From: Salmonella enterica subsp. arizonae
GTDB lineage: Bacteria > Pseudomonadota > Gammaproteobacteria > Enterobacterales > Enterobacteriaceae
Direction of reading: 5' to 3'
DNA: 64,000 nt
Assembly (NCBI RefSeq): GCF_008692845.1
Contig: NZ_VXJW01000003.1
Span: 62,001-126,000, forward strand
Shown here: positions 40,372-51,768 of the stretch, in pieces
How the letters are laid out: every line of letters begins with the position of its first letter
Numbering within the stretch: the stretch's first letter is position 1
Notes under the pieces: generated by a model
What the model was told of the DNA's origin: nothing
Databases searched by the model: none
Seen by the model: only the letters and a program-made list of their open reading frames with translations
Translations under genes and position numbers: made by a program

Positions 40372-41793
40372 TTATTTTCCCCCCGCCATGCCTAAACGGG
40401 CATTACGTTTCTGCGCCCGATGGTAAATGAACTCCGCGACGACAACCGCCAGTACCGCCCCGCCAATAATTTTCCCGGCGTACTGGAAATATCCGCCCAT
40501 ATCAATTTGAGAAGGCGGAATAAATAACAGCGCAACGGCAAAGGCGATAGAAAGAAAGCCCAGCGCGGGTAAAATAGCCGGTAAAACCTTGCCCGGAATT
40601 TTAAAACTTCTTGGCGTATCCGGTTGGGTCTTACGTAAACGCCAGAACGCCGGGAACATCACCAGATAAGGAATAAAATAGGTGATAGTCGTTAGCGCCG
40701 TTAACATCCAGTAAGCCGCCGCAACGCTTGGCGAAATAAAAGTCGAAAAACACAGAACCGTGACAATAATCGCCTGTACCGTCAACGCAAAAGCGGGAGT
40801 TTTCCATACCGGATGTAATTTGCCGATTCGGTCCCCCAGCAGATTATCTTCGCGAGAAGCTTCCTGGAGCATATAAATCGGCCCCACCAGCCAGGAGTTA
40901 ATCTGCCCGAGAGCGCCAAAAAACATACAGATGGCCATAACAGGAATTAACCACGGCATATGCAACGTGTCCGCCGCAGCATGCATAGCCTGCATGACAC
41001 CCGCCACGATGTCGGTTTTCCCGGCGGGTAAAAGCGTGTTTAGCGCCCAGGTACCGACCATATAGATCCCAACGATAACGGCGGCGGAGACGGCCATCGC
41101 TCGCGGAAAATCACGCTGTGGATTACGGGTACGCCCGGCAATCATCGGGGCGACCTCCAGTCCGGCAAACGCAAACATCATGCTGGATAAGAAAACGATC
41201 GTATCCCAGTGTCCAAGATCCGGAATCCAGTTTTTCGCTGTAGCGTAGTCCGTCTGCATCTGGTGTCCGGTACATAGCCATACCACCGCCAGCAAAATGA
41301 GGATGGCGGAGGGAATAAATACGCCGCACCAGGCGCTGATGCTATTAATAATTTTTGTCCACGCCATCCCGCGGATATTCATCAGCGTTAATAGCCAGAA
41401 AATCACCGCAGAACCAATACCGATAAACGCTTTATTTTCCGCCAGGCCGCCGCCGATCATATAGCCCAACGCGGTAAAGCCGAATTGCAGCATTAATGGG
41501 AAAAACAGTACGCAGGAAAAGAGAAAACAAACTACTACAATCCATGCAATACGTTTACCAAATGCCTCTTTAATCCAGACAAATATCCCGCCATCTTTCG
41601 GCCAGCCGGTTGACAGCTCGCCGCATACCATCGCTAAAGGAAAAAACAAACAAAATGCAGCTATCACCCATAACAACATGGCCGATGCCCCGTAAGGCGC
41701 CACATTAGGGATTTGCCGCAAACTCAGAATAGCGATGACATTCATAAAGACAATGTCTTTGATGCCAAGTAAGCCAGAATTCGTGTTACTCAT
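40372..41793 (-). CDS. APC-family amino acid/amine antiporter
   Basis: A 473-residue polytopic protein of the APC superfamily, glutamate/GABA- or lysine/cadaverine-type antiporter group, with about 12 helices. The first helix carries IVFMNVIAILSLRQIP and a GELSTGWPKDGGIFVW stretch lies near residue 61. The start is taken at the second ATG (MSNTNSG), since AGGAG lies six bases before it and directly abuts the first. By context it may exchange a basic amino acid for its decarboxylation product. Confidence 0.82.
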   Translation of the reverse strand: MSNTNSGLLGIKDIVFMNVIAILSLRQIPNVAPYGASAMLLWVIAAFCLFFPLAMVCGELSTGWPKDGGIFVWIKEAFGKRIAWIVVVCFLFSCVLFFPLMLQFGFTALGYMIGGGLAENKAFIGIGSAVIFWLLTLMNIRGMAWTKIINSISAWCGVFIPSAILILLAVVWLCTGHQMQTDYATAKNWIPDLGHWDTIVFLSSMMFAFAGLEVAPMIAGRTRNPQRDFPRAMAVSAAVIVGIYMVGTWALNTLLPAGKTDIVAGVMQAMHAAADTLHMPWLIPVMAICMFFGALGQINSWLVGPIYMLQEASREDNLLGDRIGKLHPVWKTPAFALTVQAIIVTVLCFSTFISPSVAAAYWMLTALTTITYFIPYLVMFPAFWRLRKTQPDTPRSFKIPGKVLPAILPALGFLSIAFAVALLFIPPSQIDMGGYFQYAGKIIGGAVLAVVVAEFIYHRAQKRNARLGMAGGK

Positions 41794-41883
41794 GGCCATC
41801 TCCTGTTATGCATTCAGGCATCACTGCCCTCTTCTTATCATCTGACGACGGGCCTCAGCATGAAACTGAAGCCCAAAACAGTA

Positions 41884-43293
<1,410 letters not shown>

Positions 43294-43334
43294 TTAATGT
43301 TTATGGTAAAAATCCTCATTCTTTACAGGGATAA

Positions 43335-43350
43335 AGCAAAAGGCATGCCA
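43335..43350 (-). promoter_or_regulatory. Sigma-54 promoter of the decarboxylase operon
   Basis: On the minus strand TGGCATG-CCTT-TTGCT matches the -24/-12 consensus nearly perfectly with GG-N10-GC spacing. It lies 54 bp upstream of the decarboxylase start. The divergent sigma-54 activator gene makes the assignment strong. Confidence 0.88.
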
Positions 43351-43402
43351 CTATTTTTTATCAAAATAATCAATAAGTTATAAAAATAAGCTTTTTCTCA
43401 TT

Positions 43403-43447
43403 TTCGTCATTGAGTTTGCTATTCATCACAACGACGAAAATTCGTCA
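43403..43447. promoter_or_regulatory. Probable activator (UAS) sites
   Basis: The inverted repeat GACGAA-AA-TTCGTC (43433-43446) and a further TTCGTCA half-site (43403-43409), with a near copy TTCATCA at 43422-43428, lie 53-97 bp upstream of the -24 element. They also overlap the region just before the activator gene, so the activator may control itself. Confidence 0.6.
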
Positions 43448-43491
43448 CTTTTATAATGACAACATGAACAATAGATATGAGGAATGCGCGT

Positions 43492-44919
43492 ATGGCATCC
43501 ACCAATCAGGAACTGGCCTCGGCGCTCAGGATGTTTTCCCGCTTTTTCGATTTGATTCATCAGCCGTTGGCCGTCATTAATGAGCGTGGTGAATACGTTT
43601 ACTACAATCAGGAAAGCGCGGATCTGGACGGCTACAGTATTGAACGGGCAATGGGAAAACATATGCTGGATGTCTATCCGGGCATGAAAGAGGCCCAAAG
43701 TACGATGCTTTCATCGTTAAAAAAAGGCGTGGAATACATTGGTCATTATCAAATTTATTACAATGCGCGAGGCCAGGCCGTTGACTATCAGCACACCACC
43801 GCGCCGCTCTATGCAAGCGATGGCGGCATGGTCGGCGTTATCGAAATCGGCAGGAATATGTCTGGCGTCAGACGGCTCCAGGAACAGGTGGTAGAACTGA
43901 ACCAACTGCTGTATGCCGATCACCATGAAAAGCACCATGCCATTATTACCGAAAACCCGGAAATGCTCAGTAATATCGCCAAAGCCAAACGGCTGGCCGC
44001 CAGTAATATTCCGGTGACGATTGTCGGGGAGACGGGAACGGGTAAGGAGCTATTTTCCCGCCTGATACATCAATGCAGCAAGCGGGCGAATAAACCGTTC
44101 ATCGCCCTGAACTGCGGCGCTCTACCGCCTACGCTTATCGAAAGTACGCTTTTCGGCACCGTGCGCGGCGCCTATACCGGCGCGGAAAATAGCCAGGGCT
44201 ATCTGGAGCTGGCAAACGGGGGAACGCTCTTTCTTGATGAGCTGAACGCCATGCCGATAGAGATGCAAAGTAAGCTGCTGCGATTCTTGCAGGATAAAAC
44301 CTTCTGGCGGCTCGGCGGACAACAGCAACTCCACTCTGACGTCAGGATCGTTGCCGCCATGAACGAAGCGCCCGTCAAATTAATTCAACAAGAACGCCTG
44401 CGGGCAGATCTTTTTTATCGGTTGAGCGTCGGAATGTTGACGCTACCGCCGCTGCGCGCCCGCCCGGAAGATATTCCCTTACTGGCGAATTATTTTATTG
44501 ATAAATACCGTAATGACGTGCCGCAGGATATCCACGGATTAAGCGAGACGGCGCGTAATGGCCTGCTCAATCACGCCTGGCCGGGTAATGTCAGGATGCT
44601 GGAAAATGCGATTGTGCGCAGCATGATCATGCAGGAAAAAGACGGGCTGCTTAAACACATCATTTTTGAACAGGATGAGTTAAATTTAGGCGTACCGGAA
44701 ACCACAGCGGAAAATCCCCTTCCCTCATCGCCCGATCCGCAGTATGAGGGGTCGCTGGAGGCACGGGTTGCCAGCTACGAAAGGCATTTAATAGAAACCG
44801 CGCTGGATACACATCAGGGAAACATTGCCGCCGCGGCCCGTAGCCTTAACGTATCCCGCACTACGTTACAGTACAAAGTACAAAAATACGGTATCCGCTT
44901 TGGCGTGGTGCGTAATTGA
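43492..44919 (+). CDS. Sigma-54-dependent activator (PAS, AAA+, Fis-type HTH)
   Basis: A 475-residue bacterial enhancer-binding protein. A PAS-type sensor (about 10-130) precedes an AAA+ domain with Walker A GETGTGKE near residue 185, the L1 loop GAYTGA (a Phe-to-Tyr variant of GAFTGA) near 231, Walker B GGTLFLDE near 247 and the arginine-finger region, then a Fis-type HTH at the C-terminus (NIAAAARSLNVSRTTLQYKV). There is no response-regulator receiver domain, so it likely senses a small molecule. The start MASTNQ is chosen since GAGGA lies 8 bases before it. LT2 counterpart STM2361 from memory. Confidence 0.87.
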   Translation: MASTNQELASALRMFSRFFDLIHQPLAVINERGEYVYYNQESADLDGYSIERAMGKHMLDVYPGMKEAQSTMLSSLKKGVEYIGHYQIYYNARGQAVDYQHTTAPLYASDGGMVGVIEIGRNMSGVRRLQEQVVELNQLLYADHHEKHHAIITENPEMLSNIAKAKRLAASNIPVTIVGETGTGKELFSRLIHQCSKRANKPFIALNCGALPPTLIESTLFGTVRGAYTGAENSQGYLELANGGTLFLDELNAMPIEMQSKLLRFLQDKTFWRLGGQQQLHSDVRIVAAMNEAPVKLIQQERLRADLFYRLSVGMLTLPPLRARPEDIPLLANYFIDKYRNDVPQDIHGLSETARNGLLNHAWPGNVRMLENAIVRSMIMQEKDGLLKHIIFEQDELNLGVPETTAENPLPSSPDPQYEGSLEARVASYERHLIETALDTHQGNIAAAARSLNVSRTTLQYKVQKYGIRFGVVRN

Positions 44920-44924
44920 AACCG

Positions 44925-44947
44925 GCCAGCGGCGCGACGCCGCTGGC
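44925..44947. terminator. Hairpin between the activator gene and purF
   Basis: A perfect 10-bp GC-rich stem GCCAGCGGCG/CGCCGCTGGC with a 3-base loop lies between the convergent ends. T-runs are poor on both sides. Confidence 0.55.
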
Positions 44948-44955
44948 AAAACCTA

Positions 44956-46473
44956 TTAACCTTCGTTATGCATTTCCAGGTTTTCCATTTCGTTCTGGAA
45001 CAGCACCGCTTTGGCGTCGTCATTACGTAATGAATCCAGGAAGTCGAGGTATTGCTGATCTACGTCTTTGGTAACATATACCCCGTTAAATACCGAACAT
45101 TCAAACTGCTGAATATCCGGGTTTTCCGCGCGCACGGCTTCGATCAGATCGTCCAGATCCTGGAAGATAAGCCCATCGGCGCCGATGATCTGACGAATTT
45201 CGTCCACCTCTCGACCATGCGCGATCAGCTCATTGGCGGTCGGCATATCAATGCCATAGACGTTGGGGAAACGAATTTCCGGCGCGGCGGACGCCAGGTA
45301 AACCTTCTTCGCGCCCGCTTCCCTGGCCATCTCGATGATCTGCTCCGATGTGGTGCCACGCACGATAGAATCATCCACCAGCAGGACGTTTTTATCGCGG
45401 AACTCCGCGCGATTAGCATTGAGCTTGCGGCGCACAGATTTACGACGCAGTTGTTGGCCCGGCATGATAAAGGTACGTCCCACGTAGCGATTTTTGACAA
45501 ATCCCTGGCGGTACGGCTTGCCGAGAATACGGGCAATTTCCAGTGCGATATCGCAGGAGGTTTCCGGGATAGGGATAACTACGTCGATGTCCAGATCTTC
45601 CCATTCACGAGCGATTTTTTCGCCAAGTTTAGTGCCCATATTCACACGAGCGCTGTAGACGGAGATCTTATCGATAAAGGAGTCAGGACGGGCAAAGTAA
45701 ACGTACTCGAACAAACAGGGGTTACTGACCGGATTATCCGCGCACTGGCGCGTGAACAGTTGCCCCTTTTCGGTAATATAGATAGCTTCGCCCGGCGCGA
45801 CATCGCGCAGAAATTCAAAGCCCAGTGTATCCAGCGCCACGCTTTCTGAAGCGACCATATACTCTGTACGACCATCGCCAACGTCACGCTTACCCAGCAC
45901 CAATGGGCGAATGCCGTGCGGATCGCGAAAGGCTACCATGCCGTGACCGATAATCATCGCCACGCAGGCATAGGCGCCACGGATCTGACGGTTAGTCGCG
46001 GCAATCGCGGCAAAAATATTGTCGGCTTCCAGCGGGTAGTGACGGAAGTTGTCGAGCTCGCTGGCGAAAATATTTAGCAGGATTTCGGAATCGGAAGTCG
46101 TGTTGATATGACGGCGCTTTTCTTCAAACAGTTTTTTACGCAGCTCATGCGCGTTAGTCAGGTTGCCATTATGGGCCAACGTGATGCCATACGGCGAGTT
46201 AACGTAAAAAGGTTGCGCTTCGGAAGCGCTGGAGCTGCCTGCGGTAGGGTAACGCACATGGCCGATCCCCATGTTGCCCTGCAAACGCTGCATGTGGCGA
46301 GCTTCAAAAATATCGTTCACCAGCCCGTTTGCCTTACGCAGGCGGAAGCAGTTATTCGCATCTATGGTGATAATACCGGCAGCATCCTGACCACGATGCT
46401 GGAGCACTGTTAACGCGTCATAAATCGACTGGTTGACCGGCATAACACCGGCGATACCGACAATACCGCACAT
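44956..46473 (-). CDS. purF: Amidophosphoribosyltransferase
   Basis: PurF makes phosphoribosylamine from PRPP and glutamine, the first step of purine synthesis. The 505-residue protein has the N-terminal nucleophile Cys2 (MCGIVGIAG) of the class II glutaminase domain and the PRPP-binding [14 protein letters not shown] motif near residue 365. It follows cvpA by 37 bp and shares its PurR-controlled promoter. In this strain it is no longer next to ubiX. Confidence 0.97.
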   Translation of the reverse strand: MCGIVGIAGVMPVNQSIYDALTVLQHRGQDAAGIITIDANNCFRLRKANGLVNDIFEARHMQRLQGNMGIGHVRYPTAGSSSASEAQPFYVNSPYGITLAHNGNLTNAHELRKKLFEEKRRHINTTSDSEILLNIFASELDNFRHYPLEADNIFAAIAATNRQIRGAYACVAMIIGHGMVAFRDPHGIRPLVLGKRDVGDGRTEYMVASESVALDTLGFEFLRDVAPGEAIYITEKGQLFTRQCADNPVSNPCLFEYVYFARPDSFIDKISVYSARVNMGTKLGEKIAREWEDLDIDVVIPIPETSCDIALEIARILGKPYRQGFVKNRYVGRTFIMPGQQLRRKSVRRKLNANRAEFRDKNVLLVDDSIVRGTTSEQIIEMAREAGAKKVYLASAAPEIRFPNVYGIDMPTANELIAHGREVDEIRQIIGADGLIFQDLDDLIEAVRAENPDIQQFECSVFNGVYVTKDVDQQYLDFLDSLRNDDAKAVLFQNEMENLEMHNEG

Positions 46474-46510
46474 ACGTCATTTTCCTCGTTAAGCCACATC
46501 TCAGAACCTG

Positions 46511-46999
46511 TTACGTTCTGGGCAAAAAACTCGACGAGCTTTGCAGATAGTCAAAGAACCATCTGATGATGAAACTGAACTGCGGGATGAGCTGCGATTT
46601 GCTCCAGTCTTCGCTTTTCGACAGGCCGGTAAAGGTATCGAGGAAGAACAGAATGGCGGCGACAATCAGCGCGCCTCGCAGTGCGCCGAAACAGATCCCC
46701 AACACCCGGTCAGTCCCCGACAGGCCGGTCTTTTCTACTAGCTGACCTATCACAAAATTCACGATAGCGCCGACGATAAGCGTCGCGATAAACAGTACCG
46801 CGATCGCAATCCCATTACGAACCAGTTCGTCTTCAAAGCCCGTAAACCAGACAGACAGGTAAGTGTAGTAGTGACTGGCGACAAAGAAAGCACAACCCCA
46901 CGTCACCAGCGATAACGCTTCACGAACAAAGCCGCGGATCAGGCTAACCAGACAGGAAAAAGCAATCACCGCGATAATGGCGTAATCAATCCAGACCAT
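46511..46999 (-). CDS. cvpA: Colicin V production protein CvpA
   Basis: CvpA is a 162-residue inner-membrane protein with about four helices, needed for colicin V production and linked to envelope stress tolerance; its biochemical role is unknown. It is the first gene of the cvpA-purF operon. Four hydrophobic segments at about 3-23, 28-50, 62-88 and 100-125 are visible and the C-terminal tail ends in a polar Ser-rich stretch. Confidence 0.95.
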   Translation of the reverse strand: MVWIDYAIIAVIAFSCLVSLIRGFVREALSLVTWGCAFFVASHYYTYLSVWFTGFEDELVRNGIAIAVLFIATLIVGAIVNFVIGQLVEKTGLSGTDRVLGICFGALRGALIVAAILFFLDTFTGLSKSEDWSKSQLIPQFSFIIRWFFDYLQSSSSFLPRT

Positions 47000-47055
47000 A
47001 GATGTCCCACGATTTTACGCCCTGTCGTCCTGTTCGGGGCGCATTCTAACAGAAA

Positions 47056-47071
47056 AAGAAAACGTTTGCGT
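47056..47071 (-). promoter_or_regulatory. PurR operator of cvpA-purF
   Basis: On the minus strand the 16-bp ACGCAAACGTTTTCTT matches the PurR consensus ACGCAAACGTTTTCNT completely. It lies 57 bp upstream of the cvpA start. Confidence 0.9.
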
Positions 47072-47165
47072 AGGGATTTCCTTCCCGCGCGTAAATAAAA
47101 ATGGCGCTGAAAAATATTCAACGCCATCACACTTTTTATCTCTTCGGGCACGACCAGAAGAGCCG

Positions 47166-47201
47166 CCGTCGACCTGATAAACGCTGTACCATCAGGCAAA
47201 A
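47166..47201. repeat. Diverged REP-like unit after dedD
   Basis: CCTGAT...ATCAGG arms within a GCCGCCGTCGA context resemble one REP unit, just before the dedD stop on its downstream side. Confidence 0.4.
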
Positions 47202-47207
47202 CGCGTC

Positions 47208-47858
47208 TTAGTTCGGGCTATACCCCATCACCACGCCGCTTAACCCGGAAATCTGCTTGAGCTCGCCAAGCGATCCTTTCATCTTATCTTTCGACGCATC
47301 CGGCCCGACGAGAATGCGGGTTATTTTACCCTGTACCGGCGTTGAGGGGGAAGTATAAACCCGGAACCCGGCGGAACGAAGTTTGCCGACTATCTCGTTG
47401 ACCTTATCGGCGTTTTTCAACGCGCCCAACTGTACGACATAGGCTTTACCGGTCGGCGCGGGTTTATCGTCGGCGAGCGGTTTCGGCGCCGGCGTGGAAA
47501 CCGCGGCAACCGACTGTTGCGGTTTAGGCTGCGACTTCGGTTTGGGCGTCTCCACCGGTATCGGATCAAGCTCAATATTGTTAGACGCCATGCGCGACGG
47601 GTCCAGCGACGGCGCTGCCGCATCTCCTGCCTGCACCTCTTCAGCCGCCCCTTCCGGCGGCTGTGTCGGCAGCGCCTGCGTTGCGGCAGGCATCATATCC
47701 GGCTCATCACGGTCGCCAGGCTTCGGCACCAGAGGAATCGCAGCAAATTCATCCTGGTAATGCTTTTTCTGTCCGTCCAGCAGACCGGGAAGCACAATAA
47801 CCCCCAGCGCGACTAACACAATCGTGCCGACTAAACGATTCTGAAACTTACTCGCCAC
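47208..47858 (-). CDS. dedD: Cell-division SPOR protein DedD
   Basis: DedD is a septal-ring protein anchored by one N-terminal helix (about residues 9-28) with a Pro/Ala-rich periplasmic linker (about 45-135) and a C-terminal SPOR domain (about 140-216) that binds denuded septal glycan. It is 216 residues, slightly shorter than the 220 of E. coli because of linker indels. It overlaps folC by 11 bp. Confidence 0.93.
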   Translation of the reverse strand: MASKFQNRLVGTIVLVALGVIVLPGLLDGQKKHYQDEFAAIPLVPKPGDRDEPDMMPAATQALPTQPPEGAAEEVQAGDAAAPSLDPSRMASNNIELDPIPVETPKPKSQPKPQQSVAAVSTPAPKPLADDKPAPTGKAYVVQLGALKNADKVNEIVGKLRSAGFRVYTSPSTPVQGKITRILVGPDASKDKMKGSLGELKQISGLSGVVMGYSPN

Positions 47859-49116
47859 CGATTCTCCCCGCGTCTATCACTTCCATAACATGTGCGACGG
47901 TGTGGAATGATCCGCACACCAGCACGGTATCTTCTGGCTGCGCCGCGTCGATGGCGGCCTGCCATGCCTGCGCGACGCTATCATAGACATTTCCTTTCCC
48001 CAGATGTTCCAGAAGTTGTTCCGCCGTCGCGCCGCGCGGCCCCTCTAATGGAGCACAGTACCAGTCGTCAACCACGCTTTTCAACCAGGCTAACGTTCCG
48101 GCGATATCTTTATCATGCAGCATACCAATCACCGCAAGCATACGCCCGCGTTTCGGCAACGTTTTCAGACGACCCGTCAGGTATTCCGCCGCGTGGGGAT
48201 TATGGGCGACATCAAAGATAACACGCGGCGACTCGCTCACGATTTGAAAACGTCCCGGTAAGGTAGCCTGCGCAATACCGTCGCGAATCGCCTGCTCGTC
48301 AATGTTCAACCTGCTGGCGCGTAGCGCGGCCAGAGCGGTGGCGGCATTCGGCTGAGGAACCTGCGGCAACGGCAGTCCGGCAAGCGTGCCGTCGCCATCG
48401 GTAAACGCCCAGTGGGTCGCTGTCGCCTCATAACGCCAGTCAACGCCGCGACGCCGCAGTAGCGCGCCGGTCTCCTGCGCGACATCCGCGATAGTCGCCG
48501 GCATTTCCGGTTCGCCGACAACAGCGGGTTTTTCCGCACGAAAAATGCCGGCCTTCTCGCGGCCGATACTTTCGCGATCCGGCCCCAGCCAGTCAGTATG
48601 GTCAAGCGCGATACTGGTAATTACCGATACATCCGCATCCACAATGTTTGTGGCGTCCAGACGCCCACCCAGCCCGACTTCCAGAATCACCACGTCAAGG
48701 TTAGCCTGTTTAAATAACCACAACGCCGACAACGTGCCATATTCAAAATAGGTCAATGAAATATCGCCGCGCGCCGCTTCTATTTCCGCAAAGGACGTGG
48801 TATGCGCGGATTCCGCTAATTCCTCCCCCTGCACGCGCACGCGCTCGGTATAACGTACCAGATGGGGCGAGCTATAGACGCCTACACGGTATCCCGCCGC
48901 TATTAGCACCGACTCCAGTGTTTGACAGGTCGTACCTTTGCCGTTGGTTCCCGCAACGGTAAAAACAAACGGCGCAGGTTTGAGGATACCCAGACGCTCT
49001 GCCACCTGGCTTACGCGCTCAAGGCCTAAATCGATACTCTTGCTGTGCAGGTTTTCCAGATAAGAAAGCCACGAGGCCAGGGGCGACGCAGCTTGAGGTA
49101 TAGATTTGTTTTTCAT
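47848..49116 (-). CDS. folC: Dihydrofolate synthase / folylpolyglutamate synthase
   Basis: FolC adds glutamate to dihydropteroate and then further glutamates to folate. The 422-residue Mur-ligase-like protein has the P-loop GTNGKGTTCQTLE near residue 57, the YFEYGT-like metal/omega loop near residue 122 and the VILEVGLGGRLDATN stretch near 145. It lies between accD and dedD on the same strand. Confidence 0.96.
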   Translation of the reverse strand: MKNKSIPQAASPLASWLSYLENLHSKSIDLGLERVSQVAERLGILKPAPFVFTVAGTNGKGTTCQTLESVLIAAGYRVGVYSSPHLVRYTERVRVQGEELAESAHTTSFAEIEAARGDISLTYFEYGTLSALWLFKQANLDVVILEVGLGGRLDATNIVDADVSVITSIALDHTDWLGPDRESIGREKAGIFRAEKPAVVGEPEMPATIADVAQETGALLRRRGVDWRYEATATHWAFTDGDGTLAGLPLPQVPQPNAATALAALRASRLNIDEQAIRDGIAQATLPGRFQIVSESPRVIFDVAHNPHAAEYLTGRLKTLPKRGRMLAVIGMLHDKDIAGTLAWLKSVVDDWYCAPLEGPRGATAEQLLEHLGKGNVYDSVAQAWQAAIDAAQPEDTVLVCGSFHTVAHVMEVIDAGRIGGE

Positions 49117-49146
49117 TGATTCCGCTGCTTCTTTACGGTGAAAAGC

Positions 49147-49177
49147 AAAAGGGCAGAGCCTGTGGCCCTGCCCTTTT
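49147..49177 (-). terminator. Terminator after accD
   Basis: AAAAGGGCAG (49147-49156) pairs with CTGCCCTTTT (49168-49177) around 11 bases, with A and T runs at both ends. It lies just after the accD stop and before folC. Confidence 0.78.
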
Positions 49178-49183
49178 CAGTTA

Positions 49184-50098
49184 TCAGGCCTCAGACTCCT
49201 GACCCGGCGCCGGAGGCACCACCACGCCTTCACGCGGGGCATCCGGGTTCGGCGCGGGCAAATTCATCAGCTTCGCCAGAATGCTCGCCAGCTTCAGGCG
49301 CATTTCCGGGCGGCGGACGATCATATCGATAGCGCCTTTTTCGATCAGGAACTCACTGCGCTGGAATCCCGGCGGGAGTTTCTCACGGACGGTTTGTTCG
49401 ATAACGCGCGGGCCGGCAAAGCCAATCAGGGCTTTTGGCTCGGCGATGTTGAGATCGCCCAGCATCGCAAAACTGGCGGAAACGCCGCCCATTGTCGGAT
49501 CGGTCAACACCGAGATGTAGGGTAGACCACGTTCCTGCATTTTCGCCAACGCCGCCGAGGTTTTCGCCATCTGCATCAGAGACATCAACGCCTCTTGCAT
49601 ACGCGCGCCGCCGGAAGCTGAGAAACAGATTAACGGACAGTTGTCTTCCAGCGCTTGTTCAACGGCACGAACAAAGCGTGCGCCAACGACAGAACCCATT
49701 GATCCGCCCATGAAAGCGAATTCAAAGGCGGCGGCGACAACCGGCATACCGTGAAGCGTCCCTTTCATGACTACCAGCGCGTCTTTCTCGCCAGTTTCTT
49801 TCTGCGCGGACGCCAGTCTGTCTTTATATTTTTTGGAGTCGCGGAACTTGAGCACGTCTTTTGGCTCCAGCTCGCTACCCAATTCCACAAGGGAACCTTC
49901 ATCTAACAGGCTATGCAGGCGATTGCGCGCCGACATGCGCATATGATGGTCACACTTAGGACAGACCTCAAGATTACGTTCCAGCTCAGCGCGGTATAAA
50001 ACCTGACCGCAGCTATCACACTTGGTCCACACCCCTTCAGGAATGCTTGCCTTGCGGGTGGGAGTAATGTTGCTTTTAATTCGTTCAATCCAGCTCAT
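49184..50098 (-). CDS. accD: Acetyl-CoA carboxylase carboxyltransferase beta subunit
   Basis: AccD is the beta subunit of the carboxyltransferase that forms malonyl-CoA with AccA. The 304-residue protein has an N-terminal zinc ribbon (Cys27, Cys30, Cys46, Cys49) and a crotonase-like catalytic domain with [19 protein letters not shown] near residue 160. The start MSWIERIKS is chosen for family length; the frame is open 26 codons further. Confidence 0.96.
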   Translation of the reverse strand: MSWIERIKSNITPTRKASIPEGVWTKCDSCGQVLYRAELERNLEVCPKCDHHMRMSARNRLHSLLDEGSLVELGSELEPKDVLKFRDSKKYKDRLASAQKETGEKDALVVMKGTLHGMPVVAAAFEFAFMGGSMGSVVGARFVRAVEQALEDNCPLICFSASGGARMQEALMSLMQMAKTSAALAKMQERGLPYISVLTDPTMGGVSASFAMLGDLNIAEPKALIGFAGPRVIEQTVREKLPPGFQRSEFLIEKGAIDMIVRRPEMRLKLASILAKLMNLPAPNPDAPREGVVVPPAPGQESEA

Positions 50099-50247
50099 TG
50101 GTGACCTTTCTGCCTGAACCTTAGTCAGCTTAATTATAAGGGGCGCATAATGCCATTTTTGCCCCCAACAGACCATGAATGTTGCACATTAAAACATAAC
50201 AGCCCGAAACTTTGGATAAAAAAGTGGTCGAACTGTTGAGTTACTTT

Positions 50248-50907
50248 CTATTTTGCGGCACGCGATGCAGCGCGCTTATGCCGAATAATCTCAATGACGC
50301 CAGGTAATATAGATACCACGATAATCCCGACAATCAGTAGTTTAAGGTTATCCTGAATAAACGGTATCGTACCGAAGAAATAACCGGCATACGTAAAGAG
50401 CAGCACCCACAGCAACGCGCCGATGACGTTATAGGCGGCAAAATGCCGATAGGACATGTGTCCCATACCAGCCACAAACGGCGCAAAGGTTCTGATGATC
50501 GGCACAAAGCGAGCGAGAATGATCGTTTTACCGCCGTGTTTTTCATAAAACTGATGCGTTTTATCCAGGTAGCTGCGGCGGAAAATTTTCGAATCCGGAT
50601 TACTGAACAGTTTTTCACCGAACAGTCGACCAATAGTATAATTCACCGCATCGCCGACAATCGCGGCGATCAGCATTAACGCCACCATGATATGCACATT
50701 AAGATCGTTGGTTTCCAGCGAAGCCAACGCCCCCGCGACAAACAGCAGCGAGTCGCCCGGCAGGAACGGCGTGACGACCAGGCCGGTTTCACAAAACAGA
50801 ATCAAAAACAAAATGGCGTACACCCAGACGCCGTACTCTGCGACCAGTTCCGCCAGATGCACGTCGATGTGTAGGATAAAATCAATAATAAAGTAGATCA
50901 GGTCCAT
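50248..50907 (-). CDS. dedA: DedA family membrane protein
   Basis: DedA is a 219-residue inner-membrane protein of the DedA (SNARE-associated/VTT) family, members of which act in lipid flipping and envelope homeostasis; the exact substrate here is not settled. The family stretch [17 protein letters not shown] near residue 45 and the [19 protein letters not shown] motif near residue 130 are intact. It starts 48 bp after truA. Confidence 0.93.
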   Translation of the reverse strand: MDLIYFIIDFILHIDVHLAELVAEYGVWVYAILFLILFCETGLVVTPFLPGDSLLFVAGALASLETNDLNVHIMVALMLIAAIVGDAVNYTIGRLFGEKLFSNPDSKIFRRSYLDKTHQFYEKHGGKTIILARFVPIIRTFAPFVAGMGHMSYRHFAAYNVIGALLWVLLFTYAGYFFGTIPFIQDNLKLLIVGIIVVSILPGVIEIIRHKRAASRAAK

Positions 50908-50925
50908 ATTTGCCTTTGCCTTTCT

Positions 50926-50945
50926 ACCCGAAACATTTCGGGTAT
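50926..50945. other. Hairpin in the truA-dedA spacer
   Basis: TACCCGAA pairs perfectly with TTCGGGTA around a 4-base loop. It has no T-run on the minus strand, so a processing or attenuation role is possible but unproven. Confidence 0.4.
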
Positions 50946-50955
50946 GCGATTCGGA

Positions 50956-51768
50956 TTAGTCCGCCAGAAATAGCGGGCCCATTGGCGGTTTTGGAAGGTC
51001 AAACCGGTCAGGGTAATCCACCGCAACCAAATAGAGCCCTTCCGCCTTCGCCGTTGCCGCCGCCAGCGTTCTGTCCTTCGCCGCTAGTAGCTCTGCGATC
51101 CAGCTCTCCGGCTGGTTGTGAGCGCCTACTTCCAGCAGGCTGCCGACAATATTCCTGACCATATGATGAACAAAGGCATTCGCTTTGATATCGACCACCA
51201 CATAAGGGCCATGACGGGTAACGCTGATGTGCATCACATTACGCCACGGCGTGCGCGACTGACACTGCACCGCGCGAAACGAGGTAAAATCATTTTCGCC
51301 AATCAGACACTGCGCCGCGCGATGCATCCGCTCTGCATCCAGCGGCTTATAGTAATGCGTCACGCCTTTCGCCAGAACCGCAGGACGCAGTCGATGATTG
51401 TAGATGATATAGCGATAACGGCGAGCCGTAGCGCTAAAACGCGCGTGAAAATCATCCGCTACAGCTTTCACCCAGCGCACGGCAATGTCACCAGGCAAAT
51501 TCGCATTTACCCCCAGCGTCCACGCCACATCTTTGCGTAATGCGGTCGTTTCGAAGTGGACAACCTGCCCGGTACCATGAACGCCTGCATCGGTACGCCC
51601 GGCGCAGAACACATTAATAGGCTCATTCGCCACCTGTGAGAGCGCCTTTTCCAGCTTTTCCTGCACGCTGCGCACTTCATTCTGACGCTGCCAGCCATAA
51701 TATTTACTGCCGTCGTACTCAATACCCAGCGCAATTTTATAGACTGGCGATGATTGCTGTCCGGACAT
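50956..51768 (-). CDS. truA: tRNA pseudouridine(38-40) synthase TruA
   Basis: TruA isomerises uridines 38-40 in the anticodon arm of many tRNAs. The 270-residue protein has the catalytic Asp in the [10 protein letters not shown] motif near residue 60. Its ATG overlaps the usg stop by one base (TGATG), indicating coupling. Confidence 0.95.
   Translation of the reverse strand: MSGQQSSPVYKIALGIEYDGSKYYGWQRQNEVRSVQEKLEKALSQVANEPINVFCAGRTDAGVHGTGQVVHFETTALRKDVAWTLGVNANLPGDIAVRWVKAVADDFHARFSATARRYRYIIYNHRLRPAVLAKGVTHYYKPLDAERMHRAAQCLIGENDFTSFRAVQCQSRTPWRNVMHISVTRHGPYVVVDIKANAFVHHMVRNIVGSLLEVGAHNQPESWIAELLAAKDRTLAAATAKAEGLYLVAVDYPDRFDLPKPPMGPLFLAD

Noticed and set aside
50926-50945. Calling the truA-dedA hairpin a terminator
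   Set aside because: The stem is perfect but the T-run expected on the minus strand is missing, so it is listed only as a hairpin.
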